Positions 32,521 through 40,772 of a stretch of 64,000 bases of DNA are shown here, in pieces. A program made the translations under genes and the position numbers. Every line of letters begins with the position of its first letter. The stretch's first letter is position 1. Source of the stretch: JBBRHQ01 sp963781345 (GTDB lineage: Bacteria > Actinomycetota > Thermoleophilia > Solirubrobacterales > 70-9); NCBI GenBank assembly GCA_963781345.1, contig CAWAFQ010000003.1, positions 1 to 64,000 on the forward strand, written 5' to 3'. The notes under the pieces are model-generated. The model did no database searches and had not been told where the DNA came from. It worked only from the letters and a program-made list of their open reading frames with translations.

Positions 32521-33203
32521 CCCGAGCCCTCGTCGGACTCGCCCTCGGTCGCTTCGTCTCCCCCGGCCTCGGTCTCCGCCTCAGGTTCCGCCTCTTGCGC
32601 GGGGCTCTCCTCCGCGGCGGCCTCGGGCTCCCCTGCCCCTGCCCCTGCCTCTGCCTCTGCCTCCGGAGCCTCTGCCTCTAACTCCGGGGCCTCTGCCGCC
32701 TCCGCCGCAGTATCCGCGGCAACAGCCTCGCCGGCCTCCGCCGCCTCGACCTCGGCCGGCTCCTCCACCGGCACGACCTCCTCCTGCCCGACCCCCTCGG
32801 AGTCGAGCGCCTCCCCCGCCGCCACGGCGGGGGCGGCGATGATCTCCTCGTCGATGCCCCAGCGCCGCTCGGCAACCCGTGCCGCCTTGCCGACGCGGCC
32901 CCGGAGGTAGTAGAGCTTGGCCCGGCGAACGGCGCCGCGGCCGGCGATTTCGAGCCTCTCGATCTTTGGGGAATGCAGGGGAAACGTCCGCTCGACGCCG
33001 ACGCCGAACGACTGCTTTCGGACGGTGAAGGTCTCGCGCGCTCCGGAGCCCTGGCGCTTGAGGACGACACCCTCGAAGACCTGGGTCCGGCGACGGTTGC
33101 CCTCGACCACCTGGAAGTGCACCCGAACGCGATCGCCTGGAGCGAAAGAGGGGAGTCCCTCCTTCATCTGGCGCCGCTCGATGCTTTCGATGATCGTGCT
33201 CAT
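32517..33203 (-). CDS. rplS: Ribosomal protein L19 with a long acidic tail
   Basis: Residues 1-118 are a normal L19: FAPGDRVRVHFQVVEGNRRRTQVFEGVV, SFGVGVERTFPLHSPKIERLEI and RRAKLYYLRGRVGKAARVAE. The usual length is 115-130 residues; the remaining ~110 are almost wholly Glu/Ala (EAEAPEAEAEAGAGAGEPEAAAEE type). The tail reads straight into the lepB start. ATG at 33203. It follows an intrinsic terminator. The tail's purpose is unknown. Confidence 0.94.
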   Translation of the reverse strand: MSTIIESIERRQMKEGLPSFAPGDRVRVHFQVVEGNRRRTQVFEGVVLKRQGSGARETFTVRKQSFGVGVERTFPLHSPKIERLEIAGRGAVRRAKLYYLRGRVGKAARVAERRWGIDEEIIAAPAVAAGEALDSEGVGQEEVVPVEEPAEVEAAEAGEAVAADTAAEAAEAPELEAEAPEAEAEAGAGAGEPEAAAEESPAQEAEPEAETEAGGDEATEGESDEGSG

Positions 33204-33239
33204 AGCAATGGTTCTCGTGCGTCTCGCGAATCGGGCCGA

Positions 33240-33280
33240 GAAAAAACCGCGCAAGCGGAATCCGGCCCGCGCGGTTGCGG
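33240..33280 (-). terminator. Intrinsic terminator or attenuator between trmD and rplS
   Basis: On the minus strand AACCGCGC (33276-33269), a 16-base loop and GCGCGGTT (33252-33245) are followed by a run of six T (counting the stem end). It ends 37 bases before the rplS ATG and 13 after trmD. The position inside a normally continuous operon suggests attenuation of rplS-lepB-rnhB. Confidence 0.75.
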
Positions 33281-33292
33281 AATGGTAGCGGC

Positions 33293-33973
33293 TTAGTCGC
33301 CGCCAGGCGAGGCGAGCCGGTTCGCACGCTCCCGGCTCTGGGCCGCCCTCCACTCGCGCACGCGTTCGTGGTCGCCGGAGAGCAGAACCTCCGGCACCCC
33401 CCAGCCGCGATAGCTCGGGGGACGGGTGTAGTGGGGGTACTCGGGCGCCCCGCCAAGCGCCTCACTGAAGGACTCCTCGACGGCGCTGTCGCTGTGCCCC
33501 AGCGCGCCGGGTAGCTTGCGGATCACCGCGTCGGCCACGACCATCGCCGCAAGCTCGCCACCGGCGAGCACGTAGCGCCCGATCGAGACCTCGTCGTCGG
33601 CGAGGTGCTCATGAACCCGCTGGTCGAAGCCCTCGTAGCGGCCACACATCAGCGCCAGCTGCGGCTCCTCGGCCAGCTCGGTCGCGAGCGCGTCGTCGAG
33701 CAGTCGGCCCGAGGGGGTGAGAAGGACGATGCGCGGCCGGTTGCCGTGGGGATAGGCGACCTCGAGCGCGGCGTCGACAACGTCCACCCGCAGCAGCATT
33801 CCGGCGCCGCCCCCGTAGGGAGAGTCGTCGACCTGACCGGCGCTGAGCGGGGTCGCGTCGCGGTAGCTGAGAAGGCGCAGCTCGGAACCCGCCTCGAGCG
33901 CATTGCCGACCGGCCGCTGCGAGCTGAACCACTCGAAGGCCTCCGGGAAGAGGGTGAAGATGTCGAGGCGCAC
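33293..33973 (-). CDS. trmD: tRNA (guanine-37-N1)-methyltransferase
   Basis: Methylates G37 of tRNAs using AdoMet; a SPOUT enzyme with the trefoil knot. Signatures: MRLDIFTLFPEAFEWF, DSPYGGGAGMLLRVDVVDAAL, LMCGRYEGFDQRVHEHLADDEVSIGRYVLAGGELAAMVV, and the C-terminal PHYTRPPSYRGWGVPEVLLSGDHERVREWR. GTG start directly follows the KH gene stop. Confidence 0.96.
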   Translation of the reverse strand: MRLDIFTLFPEAFEWFSSQRPVGNALEAGSELRLLSYRDATPLSAGQVDDSPYGGGAGMLLRVDVVDAALEVAYPHGNRPRIVLLTPSGRLLDDALATELAEEPQLALMCGRYEGFDQRVHEHLADDEVSIGRYVLAGGELAAMVVADAVIRKLPGALGHSDSAVEESFSEALGGAPEYPHYTRPPSYRGWGVPEVLLSGDHERVREWRAAQSRERANRLASPGGD

Positions 33974-34204
33974 TCAGTCGAGGATGTCGACTATGACGCG
34001 GCGATCGATCCGCACCGCCGCCGCCTTTGCCAGCGAGCGGATCGCGTTGGCGACGCGGCCGCCCTTGCCGATCACGCGGCCGAGGTCGTCCTCGGCGACG
34101 CTGATCTCGTAGACGAGGTCGCCATCCTCCTCCAACTCTTCGACCACCACCTCATCGGGATGCTCGACGAGCGCCTTGGTGAGGAACTCGAGCAGATCCT
34201 GCAC
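33974..34204 (-). CDS. KH-domain RNA-binding protein (KhpA type)
   Basis: Seventy-six residues: QDLLEFLTKALVEHPDEVVVEELEEDGDLVYEISVAEDDLGRVIGKGGRVANAIRSL. The GKGG loop of the KH fold is present. It is the conserved RNA chaperone lying between rpsP and trmD in Gram-positive bacteria. The start is GTG at 34204; the stop abuts the trmD start. Confidence 0.93.
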   Translation of the reverse strand: MQDLLEFLTKALVEHPDEVVVEELEEDGDLVYEISVAEDDLGRVIGKGGRVANAIRSLAKAAAVRIDRRVIVDILD

Positions 34205-34217
34205 GCCGGTACCGCGC

Positions 34218-34475
34218 CTACTTGGTGCCGGTGGCCTTGATGCCCTTGGTGCGAAGCAGCCCCGCGACCGTCTCCGAGGGCTGGGCGCCGTTCTCGAGCC
34301 AGTGGCGGGCGCGATCCTCGTCGATCTCGATGATCGACGGGTCGGTCTGCGGGTTGTAGCGCCCGATCGTCTCGATCGTGCGGCCGTCGCGCGGGGAGCG
34401 CTTATCGGCGACAACGACCCGCCAGATCGGGTTCTTCTTCGAACCCACTCGTCTAAGTCTTATTCGTACGGCCAT
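34218..34475 (-). CDS. rpsP: 30S ribosomal protein S16
   Basis: Eighty-five residues: MAVRIRLRRVGSKKNPIWRVVVADKRSPRDGRTIETIGRYNP, the S16 family start. It is first in the rpsP-KH-trmD order. TACCCT at 34486-34491, ten bases upstream, is a plausible -10. Confidence 0.96.
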   Translation of the reverse strand: MAVRIRLRRVGSKKNPIWRVVVADKRSPRDGRTIETIGRYNPQTDPSIIEIDEDRARHWLENGAQPSETVAGLLRTKGIKATGTK

Positions 34476-34560
34476 CAGCCGCGGAAGGGTACAGGGATCA
34501 CTGCCGCGCACGTCCTCCGCTTCGCGTCCGGGCGTGCGCGGGTTGCTGGAGGGATGCTCG

Positions 34561-35931
34561 CTATTTCCTTCTGATTCTCGCTCGCGGCGCGCTGCCCCCG
34601 GCCATCTGCTGGGCCAGCTGCTGGGCGTCGGGCATCTGGCCCGAGGCCATCTGCTTCATCAGTTTGCGCATCTGGTCGAACTGCTTGACCAGCTGATTGA
34701 CGTGCTGGACCTTGGTTCCAGAGCCGACGGCGATCCGCTTGCGACGCGAGCCGTTGATGATCGTGGGGTTGGCCCGCTCTCCGGGCGTCATCGAGAGGAT
34801 TATCGCCTCGACCCGGTCGAGCTCGCTCTCGCCGACGTCGGCGTTTCGCATCTGCTTCATCGCCCCCATCCCCGGCATCATTCCCATCAGGCTGCTGATC
34901 GGGCCCATCTTGCGCACCTGCTTGAGCTGGCCGAGGAAGTCCTCGAGGGTGAACTGCTCGGTCCGCATCTTTTCCTGCAGATCGGCGGCCTGGCCGGCAT
35001 CGACCTGCTTCTCGGCCTTCTCGATCAGGCTGAGGACATCCCCCATGCCGAGGATCCGGCTCGCCATCCGGTCCGGATGGAAGCGCTCGAAGTCCTCGAT
35101 CTTCTCGCCGGTCGACGCGTAGATGATCGGCTTTCCTGTGACCGCCTTGACCGAGAGCGCCGCGCCGCCGCGAGCGTCACCGTCGAGCTTGGTCATGACA
35201 ACGCCGTCGAACTCCGCCGCCTCCGCGAACGACTCGGCGACGCCGACCGCGTCCTGGCCGGTCATCGCGTCAACGACGAGGAGGACATCGTGCGGGCGGG
35301 TCTTCTTCCGGATCCGCGCCAGCTCGTCCATCAGATCCTGGTCTATGTGGAGCCGTCCGGCAGTGTCGATGATGAGGATGTCGCGCCCCTCCTCGCGGGC
35401 CTGGCCCAGGGCCCACTCTGCGATCTCCACCGGGTCGGCGTCGGTTCCGCGCTCATAGACCTTGGCCCCGGCGCGCGCGCCCATCATCACCAACTGCTCA
35501 ACGGCCGCCGGCCGGTAGACGTCGCAGGCCGCCAGCGCCACCTTGCGGCCCCCCTCGCCGAGGTGCCTGGCGAGCTTTGCACACGCGGTCGTCTTGCCCG
35601 AGCCCTGCAGTCCGGCCATCAGGATCACGGTCGGCCCGCTCGGGGCGAAGACGATGTCGCGGCCGGCGCCGCCCATGAGTGCGGTCAGCTCCTCGTTGAC
35701 GATCTTGACCACCTGCTGGCCGGGGTCGAGGCTGCCGAGCACGTCGGCGCCGAGGCACCGCTCCTTCACGGTCGCCGTGAACGCCTTGACGACCTTGAAG
35801 TTGACGTCCGCTTCGAGCAGGGCGAGACGGATCTCGCGCATCGCGCGGTCGACGTCGTCCTCGGTCAGCTTGCCCCGGGATCGCACATCCGAGAGCGCCG
35901 ACTGGAGCCGGTCGGAGAGTTGGTCGAACAT
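34561..35931 (-). CDS. ffh: Signal recognition particle protein Ffh
   Basis: The SRP GTPase binds signal sequences on ribosomes and targets them via FtsY. The NG domain has Walker A LQGSGKTTACAKLA, the DxxGR motif DTAGRLHID, TKLDGDARGG, and an M domain rich in Met (MGMMPGMGAMKQM, MRKLMKQMASGQM). 456 residues is typical. A TAAGCT box ends seven bases before the ATG. Confidence 0.96.
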   Translation of the reverse strand: MFDQLSDRLQSALSDVRSRGKLTEDDVDRAMREIRLALLEADVNFKVVKAFTATVKERCLGADVLGSLDPGQQVVKIVNEELTALMGGAGRDIVFAPSGPTVILMAGLQGSGKTTACAKLARHLGEGGRKVALAACDVYRPAAVEQLVMMGARAGAKVYERGTDADPVEIAEWALGQAREEGRDILIIDTAGRLHIDQDLMDELARIRKKTRPHDVLLVVDAMTGQDAVGVAESFAEAAEFDGVVMTKLDGDARGGAALSVKAVTGKPIIYASTGEKIEDFERFHPDRMASRILGMGDVLSLIEKAEKQVDAGQAADLQEKMRTEQFTLEDFLGQLKQVRKMGPISSLMGMMPGMGAMKQMRNADVGESELDRVEAIILSMTPGERANPTIINGSRRKRIAVGSGTKVQHVNQLVKQFDQMRKLMKQMASGQMPDAQQLAQQMAGGSAPRARIRRK

Positions 35932-35938
35932 CGCTGCC

Positions 35939-35944
35939 AGCTTA
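35939..35944 (-). promoter_or_regulatory. ffh -10 box, leaderless arrangement
   Basis: TAAGCT followed by seven bases and the ATG at 35931, divergent from the HD-GYP gene's TACGAT box at 36000-36005. Confidence 0.5.
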
Positions 35945-36027
35945 GACGCAGTGAACTCCCGGGAGGGGCCCAGCACCCTGGCCTGCGACCCGTCGCCACT
36001 ACGATCAGGAGGAGGGATCTGACGAGA

Positions 36028-37293
36028 ATGCCAGTCGCAAACCCAGACCGACGAAGACGCCTCTACATGCTGGCGGTGGCGATGGCCGCCATCGCGGCGC
36101 TGATCTCCGCCGAGCTGCTCGGTGGCGCCAACTCGGGCCTGCAGCTGGCGCTCTTCTCCCTGATTGCCGTGCTGGTCGGCGCCGAGCTGATCCTCAGCTA
36201 CCGGGCCGAGGCGCGCCTGAGCGAGGCGGTCACATCGGAGGAGTCCCGCTACCGCTTCGTCGCCGAGCAGGCGCCCGTGATCGCCTATCTCGCCGAGCCC
36301 GGCGAGAAGGCCCGCTGGCACTACGTCAGCCCCCACATCACCGAGATGCTCGGCTTCACGCCTGAGGAGTGGCGCGATGACCCGGACCTCTGGAGCCGCC
36401 AGGTCCATCCCGACGACCTTCCGTTGGCGGTCTCCGACGAGCGCCGCGCCCTCAGCTCCGGCGAGCCCAACGCCACCGACTACCGGATGCGGACCAAGGA
36501 GGGCCAGGAGATCTGGGTCCGCGACATCGCCGTCGGGGTGACGCGAAACGGTCACGAGACAACCCAGGGGGTGATCTACGACATAACCGGGTTGAAGCGG
36601 GCCGAGGAGGGCCTGCGGACTCGAGAGCGCATCCTGCAGCGGGTGATCCGGGAGCGCACCCGCGAGCTGGAGCGCTCAAGGCTGGAGACGTTGCGGCGGC
36701 TGGCGATCGCGGCCGAGCTGCACGAGGTGGGAACCCACGAGCACACGATCCGCGTCGGCCGCACGAGCGCGGCGATCGCCCACGAGCTCGGCCTCTCCCC
36801 CGGCTTCGTCGAGATGCTGGCGCAGGCTGCGCCGCTTCACGACATCGGCAAGCTGGGCATCAGCAATGAGATCCTCCTGCACCCCGAGGCCCTCTCCGCC
36901 GCCGACCGCGAGACCATGCGCCGGCACACCGTGGTCGGCGCCAGGATCCTCGGCGGAAGCGAGACCCCTTCGCTGCGGTTGGCCGAGCAGATCGCCCTCA
37001 CCCACCATGAACGCTGGGACGGCAAGGGCTACCCGCGAGGCCTTGTCGGCGAGGAGATCCCGATGGGTGGCCGGATCACCATGGTCGCCGACGTCTTCGA
37101 TGCCCTCATGCACGGTCGCTCCTACAAGGAGGCATGGTCCGCTGACGACGCGCTCGACGAGATCCGGGCGGGGTCGGGGAGCCGATTCGACCCGGCCGTC
37201 GTCGAGGCGTTCCTGCGCCTCGACCACCTCGAGCTGCTCGAGCCGATCCCCGAGAGCGTCTCCTGGGGCTCCGGGCTCGCCCCCCCTGGCTGA
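36028..37293 (+). CDS. Membrane PAS-HD-GYP cyclic-di-GMP phosphodiesterase
   Basis: Two hydrophobic segments (residues 12-60), a PAS-3 domain (SRYRFVAEQAPVIAYLAEPGEKARWHYVSPHITEMLGFTPEEW... ending VIYDITGLKRAEE), a coiled linker, then HD-GYP from ~225: HEVGTHEHTIRVGRTS, LHDIGKLGIS, LTHHERWDGKGYPRGLVGEEIPMGGRI. The metal ligands and the GYP motif are intact, so activity is likely. An AGGAGG lies 14 bases upstream of the ATG. It sits between ffh and ftsY, interrupting the SRP genes. Confidence 0.92.
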   Translation: MPVANPDRRRRLYMLAVAMAAIAALISAELLGGANSGLQLALFSLIAVLVGAELILSYRAEARLSEAVTSEESRYRFVAEQAPVIAYLAEPGEKARWHYVSPHITEMLGFTPEEWRDDPDLWSRQVHPDDLPLAVSDERRALSSGEPNATDYRMRTKEGQEIWVRDIAVGVTRNGHETTQGVIYDITGLKRAEEGLRTRERILQRVIRERTRELERSRLETLRRLAIAAELHEVGTHEHTIRVGRTSAAIAHELGLSPGFVEMLAQAAPLHDIGKLGISNEILLHPEALSAADRETMRRHTVVGARILGGSETPSLRLAEQIALTHHERWDGKGYPRGLVGEEIPMGGRITMVADVFDALMHGRSYKEAWSADDALDEIRAGSGSRFDPAVVEAFLRLDHLELLEPIPESVSWGSGLAPPG

Positions 37294-37316
37294 GCCCTGG
37301 CGGCCGGCTTCGGGGC

Positions 37317-38321
37317 TCAGTCGCCCAGCAGCGCCCGGGCGAAGTCTTCGGGATCGAACGGCCGCAGGTCCTCGAGGCCCTCGCCGGTTCCGATCAGCTT
37401 CACCGGGATCCCGAGCTCGGCCGCGATCGCGAGGGTGATTCCGCCCTTGGCGGTGCCGTCGAGCTTGGTCAGCACCACGCCATCGACCTCGGCCGCCTCG
37501 GAGAAGACCTTGGCCTGCCGGAGGCCGTTCTGCCCCGTAGTCGCGTCGATCGTGATCAGAGTCTCGTGAGGGGCCTCGGGTATCTGCTTGGAGATCACCC
37601 GCCGCACCTTCGCCAGCTCATCCATCAGGTTTCCCTGCGTGTGAAGGCGCCCGGCGGTATCGACGATGACGACGTCGGCCGAGCGGGCTCTGGCGGCGGC
37701 GACCGCGTCATATGCGACCGCCCCCGGATCGGCTCCCTCGGCCGAGCGCACGAGGTCGGCCCCGGCGCGCGCGGCCCACTCGGCGAGCTGCTCCGCCGCC
37801 GCGGCCCGATAGGTATCTGCGGCGCCGAGGACGACGTCGAGCCCGAACTCGTTCGTCAGGTGCCAGGCGATCTTGCCGATCGTCGTGGTCTTGCCGGTCC
37901 CGTTGACGCCGACCATCAGCAGCACCGCCGGGGCGGCGCTGAGATCGATCCGGCGCTCGCCAGTGGTGGCGATCTCGGCGAGGATCTCGATCAGGCGCTG
38001 CTGGACGGCGCCACCGTCGGCGCTGACGGCTCCCGAGTCGACCTCGCGCTCGAGCTCCTCGACCACCCGCGCGGTGGTAGAGGCACCGGCGTCGGCGAGG
38101 ATCAGCGCCTCCTCGAGCCGCTCCCACGTCTCCTCGTCGATGCGGTCGAAGAGACTTGCGGAGATCTCCTCGCTGAGCGCCTGTCGGCTCTTCGAGAGGC
38201 TCTCGCGCAGGCGCCGGAAGACGCCGCGGCTCTCCTCCGCTTCGGTCTCGCCCGCGGGCCCGGTCGGCGTCGCCGGCTGGCGGGCGCCGAGATCGAGGAT
38301 CTCCTGCCAGCTCGTTGACAT
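37317..38321 (-). CDS. ftsY: SRP receptor FtsY
   Basis: The membrane-side SRP GTPase. NG domain motifs: VGVNGTGKTTTIGKIAWHL, GAADTYRAAAAEQLAEWA, DTAGRLHTQGNLMDEL, TKLDGTAKGGI, and GTGEGLEDLRPFD at the end. The acidic A domain is short (residues 1-50), common in actinobacteria. The start follows the smc stop by 14 bases. Confidence 0.95.
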   Translation of the reverse strand: MSTSWQEILDLGARQPATPTGPAGETEAEESRGVFRRLRESLSKSRQALSEEISASLFDRIDEETWERLEEALILADAGASTTARVVEELEREVDSGAVSADGGAVQQRLIEILAEIATTGERRIDLSAAPAVLLMVGVNGTGKTTTIGKIAWHLTNEFGLDVVLGAADTYRAAAAEQLAEWAARAGADLVRSAEGADPGAVAYDAVAAARARSADVVIVDTAGRLHTQGNLMDELAKVRRVISKQIPEAPHETLITIDATTGQNGLRQAKVFSEAAEVDGVVLTKLDGTAKGGITLAIAAELGIPVKLIGTGEGLEDLRPFDPEDFARALLGD

Positions 38322-38335
38322 CTGAGGCCTCGGCC

Positions 38336-40717
38336 TCAGGCGGCCTCGGTCGCCTCGTCCGGCTCGATCCCGGCGAACGGCGCCGGCGCATCGGCCGCCG
38401 AGACCTCCTCGCGCGGAAGCCGCCGCGAAACGACCTTGGTGACCCCATCGCCGCCCATGCTGACCCCGTAGAGGATGTCGGCCGCCTCCATCGTGCGCTT
38501 CTGGTGAGTGACGATGACGAACTGGGCGCGATCGGAAAAGCGCCTGATCAGCTGCAGGAAACGGTCGATGTTGGCATCGTCGAGAGCGGCCTCGACCTCG
38601 TCGAGGATGTAGAAGGGACAGGGGCGAGCGAGGAAGACTGCGAAGACGAAGGCGAGCGCCACCAGCGACTTCTCGCCGCCCGAGAGCAGTGAGAGCTTGC
38701 GGGTCGACTTGCCGGCGGGGGTGACCTCGATCTCGACCCCGAGCACCTCTCGCTCTGAGCCCTCCTCCTCCTCTTCCTCGGCCTCCGCCTCGGCCTCTGG
38801 ATCAGCGACCGCATCGGCGTCGGCCTCGGTGCTCTGGACAGGCCGGAGTGCGACCCGTCGCAACCGCCCGCGTCCCCCGGGAAACAGGTGCTCGACCATC
38901 TCCTCGAAGTTCTTCGCCGTCGCCTCGAACGTCTCCTCGAAGGCGCGCTCGATCTCTCGGTCTATGTCGCGAATCAGCGACTCGAGCTCGGAGATCGCCC
39001 GGGCCGTGTCCTCGCGCCGGCCCTGCAGCTCCTCGACGTAATCGCGCGCCTCCTCGTACTCGCGCTCGGCCAGCGGGTTGACCGGGCCGATCTGCGCCCG
39101 GCGGCGCTCGAGCCGCTCGAGCCGGCGGCCGATCTCCTCGCGCTCGGCCTCGGCCAGCGCTTCCGTGGCCGAGCTCACCTGCTCTCCCAGCCTCTCACTG
39201 ATCGAGGCGAGCTCCTTCGCCGCGTCGGCGTGGCGGTCCCCAAGGTGTGCGGCCTCCACCTCGGCCCTGGTCAGCTCGTCGGAGATCCCCTTCATCTCCG
39301 ATTGCAGCTCGGCCTCACGCTGCGAGCAGGTGCGCATCTCCTCGGCGATCTCGTCTCCGTCGCCCTCTCCACCGATGACCTTCGCCTCGGCGGTCTCGAT
39401 CCGGGAGCGCAGCGCCGTCGCCGCGGCCTCGACCGCCCTGGCGGCGGCGGTGACGGCCTCGAGGAGATCCTCGCCGGCAGCGGTCTGGGCGCGCAGCTTC
39501 TCGCGGTGGCGCTCGCCCAGCAGCCCCTCCGCCCGGCGGGCGTGGCGCGTGGCGCGCTCGGCGCCTGCCTGGACTGCACCGAGCGCCGCGACGCGGGTCG
39601 CCTCGGATCCCTCGGCGCGGGCACGGGAGAGGCCCTCGGACGCGGCGTGAAGCCCGGACTCCACCTCCTCGAGCTCCTGCCCGAGCTTGCGGGCGCGCTC
39701 CGCCGGCGCCCATCCTCCCTCGATGTCGAGGGTGAGTGGTCCCAGCTCCGTCTGCAGGGCCTCGAGGCGAGCCTCGATCTCTGTCGCGCGGTCGGCGAGG
39801 GCGGCGGCGCGGACGCCGATCCTCTCCTGGTCGGAGCGCAGCCTCGTCAGCAGCCCCCAGGCGAGGGTGCGCTCGCGATCACGGGCGGCGAAGCGCTCCT
39901 CGGCTGCGCGCCGGCGCGAGCTCACCTCCTCCAGCCGCTTCTCGATCGCGTCGCGCCTCGCGCGCGCCTTCGACGCGGTCTTCTCGGCGGCGGCCAGGCG
40001 GTCCTCGCCGAAGCGCAGCTCCTCGGCGACCAGCTGCGAGCGCAGACCGAGTTCCTCGCGCTCGATCCTCGCGCCCAGCTCGGCCGCCTGAGCCTGGCGC
40101 TTCAGCGGCCGCAATCGCGAGCGTGCCTCGCGCTCGATATCGAGTGCGCGGTCGAGGTTCTCCCCCGTCACCTTCAGCTTCAGCTCGGCCCGGCGCCGGC
40201 GCTTGCGGTGCTTGCCCAGACCGGCGGCCTCCTCCACCAGCATCCGCCGCTCGCGCGGCTTCGAGTGGACGATCGACTCGACCCGGCCCTGGCTGATGAC
40301 CGAGTGCATCTCGCGGCCCATGTTGGTGTCGGAGAGGACCTCGACGACGTCGACGAGGCGGCAGCGGGCGCCGTTGAGGCGGTAGGTGCCGTCGCCGCTG
40401 CGATCAAGCCGGCGCTCGACCGAGATCTCGGAGAACTCTGTCGCGGCCCGGCCCTCCGAGTTGTCGATCACGACCTCGACCTCGGCCGCCCGGCGACGGC
40501 CGATGCCGCTGCCGCCGGCGGAGATCACGTCCTGCATCGATGACCCCCGGACGGCGCCCGGGCTCTGCTCGCCCAGCGCCCAGAGGACGGCGTCGGTGAT
40601 GTTCGACTTGCCGGAGCCGTTCGGCCCGACGATCACGCTGACGCCGGGCGAGAACTGCAGCTTGGTGCGCTCGGGGAACGACTTGAACCCCTTGAGGCTG
40701 ATCGATTTCAGGTACAT
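38336..40717 (-). CDS. smc: Compact SMC-like chromosome protein lacking a recognisable hinge
   Basis: N-terminal ATPase lobe: GPNGSGKSN (residues 31-39) and SVISQGRVESIVHSKPRERRMLVEEAAGL. C-terminal lobe: signature LSLLSGGEKSLVALAF (~672), Walker B FYILDEVEAALDD (~702) and IVTHQKRTMEAAD. Canonical SMC is 1150-1200 residues with a ~150-residue hinge; this is 793. The middle (165-560) is continuous Arg/Glu/Ala-rich coiled coil with no hinge-like glycine motif. A Glu/Ala stretch (~630-655) is inserted in the C-terminal lobe. Its place between rnc and ftsY is the normal smc locus. Confidence 0.88.
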   Translation of the reverse strand: MYLKSISLKGFKSFPERTKLQFSPGVSVIVGPNGSGKSNITDAVLWALGEQSPGAVRGSSMQDVISAGGSGIGRRRAAEVEVVIDNSEGRAATEFSEISVERRLDRSGDGTYRLNGARCRLVDVVEVLSDTNMGREMHSVISQGRVESIVHSKPRERRMLVEEAAGLGKHRKRRRRAELKLKVTGENLDRALDIEREARSRLRPLKRQAQAAELGARIEREELGLRSQLVAEELRFGEDRLAAAEKTASKARARRDAIEKRLEEVSSRRRAAEERFAARDRERTLAWGLLTRLRSDQERIGVRAAALADRATEIEARLEALQTELGPLTLDIEGGWAPAERARKLGQELEEVESGLHAASEGLSRARAEGSEATRVAALGAVQAGAERATRHARRAEGLLGERHREKLRAQTAAGEDLLEAVTAAARAVEAAATALRSRIETAEAKVIGGEGDGDEIAEEMRTCSQREAELQSEMKGISDELTRAEVEAAHLGDRHADAAKELASISERLGEQVSSATEALAEAEREEIGRRLERLERRRAQIGPVNPLAEREYEEARDYVEELQGRREDTARAISELESLIRDIDREIERAFEETFEATAKNFEEMVEHLFPGGRGRLRRVALRPVQSTEADADAVADPEAEAEAEEEEEEGSEREVLGVEIEVTPAGKSTRKLSLLSGGEKSLVALAFVFAVFLARPCPFYILDEVEAALDDANIDRFLQLIRRFSDRAQFVIVTHQKRTMEAADILYGVSMGGDGVTKVVSRRLPREEVSAADAPAPFAGIEPDEATEAA

Positions 40718-40772
40718 CTCTGAAGTCCCAAGGCTCGCGGTTGGATCGGACGCGAATCGGGCCGGGCCGCGC

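Noticed and set aside
38888..40543. 551-codon plus-strand frame opposite smc
   Set aside because: Overlaps both conserved SMC halves and shows no family features.
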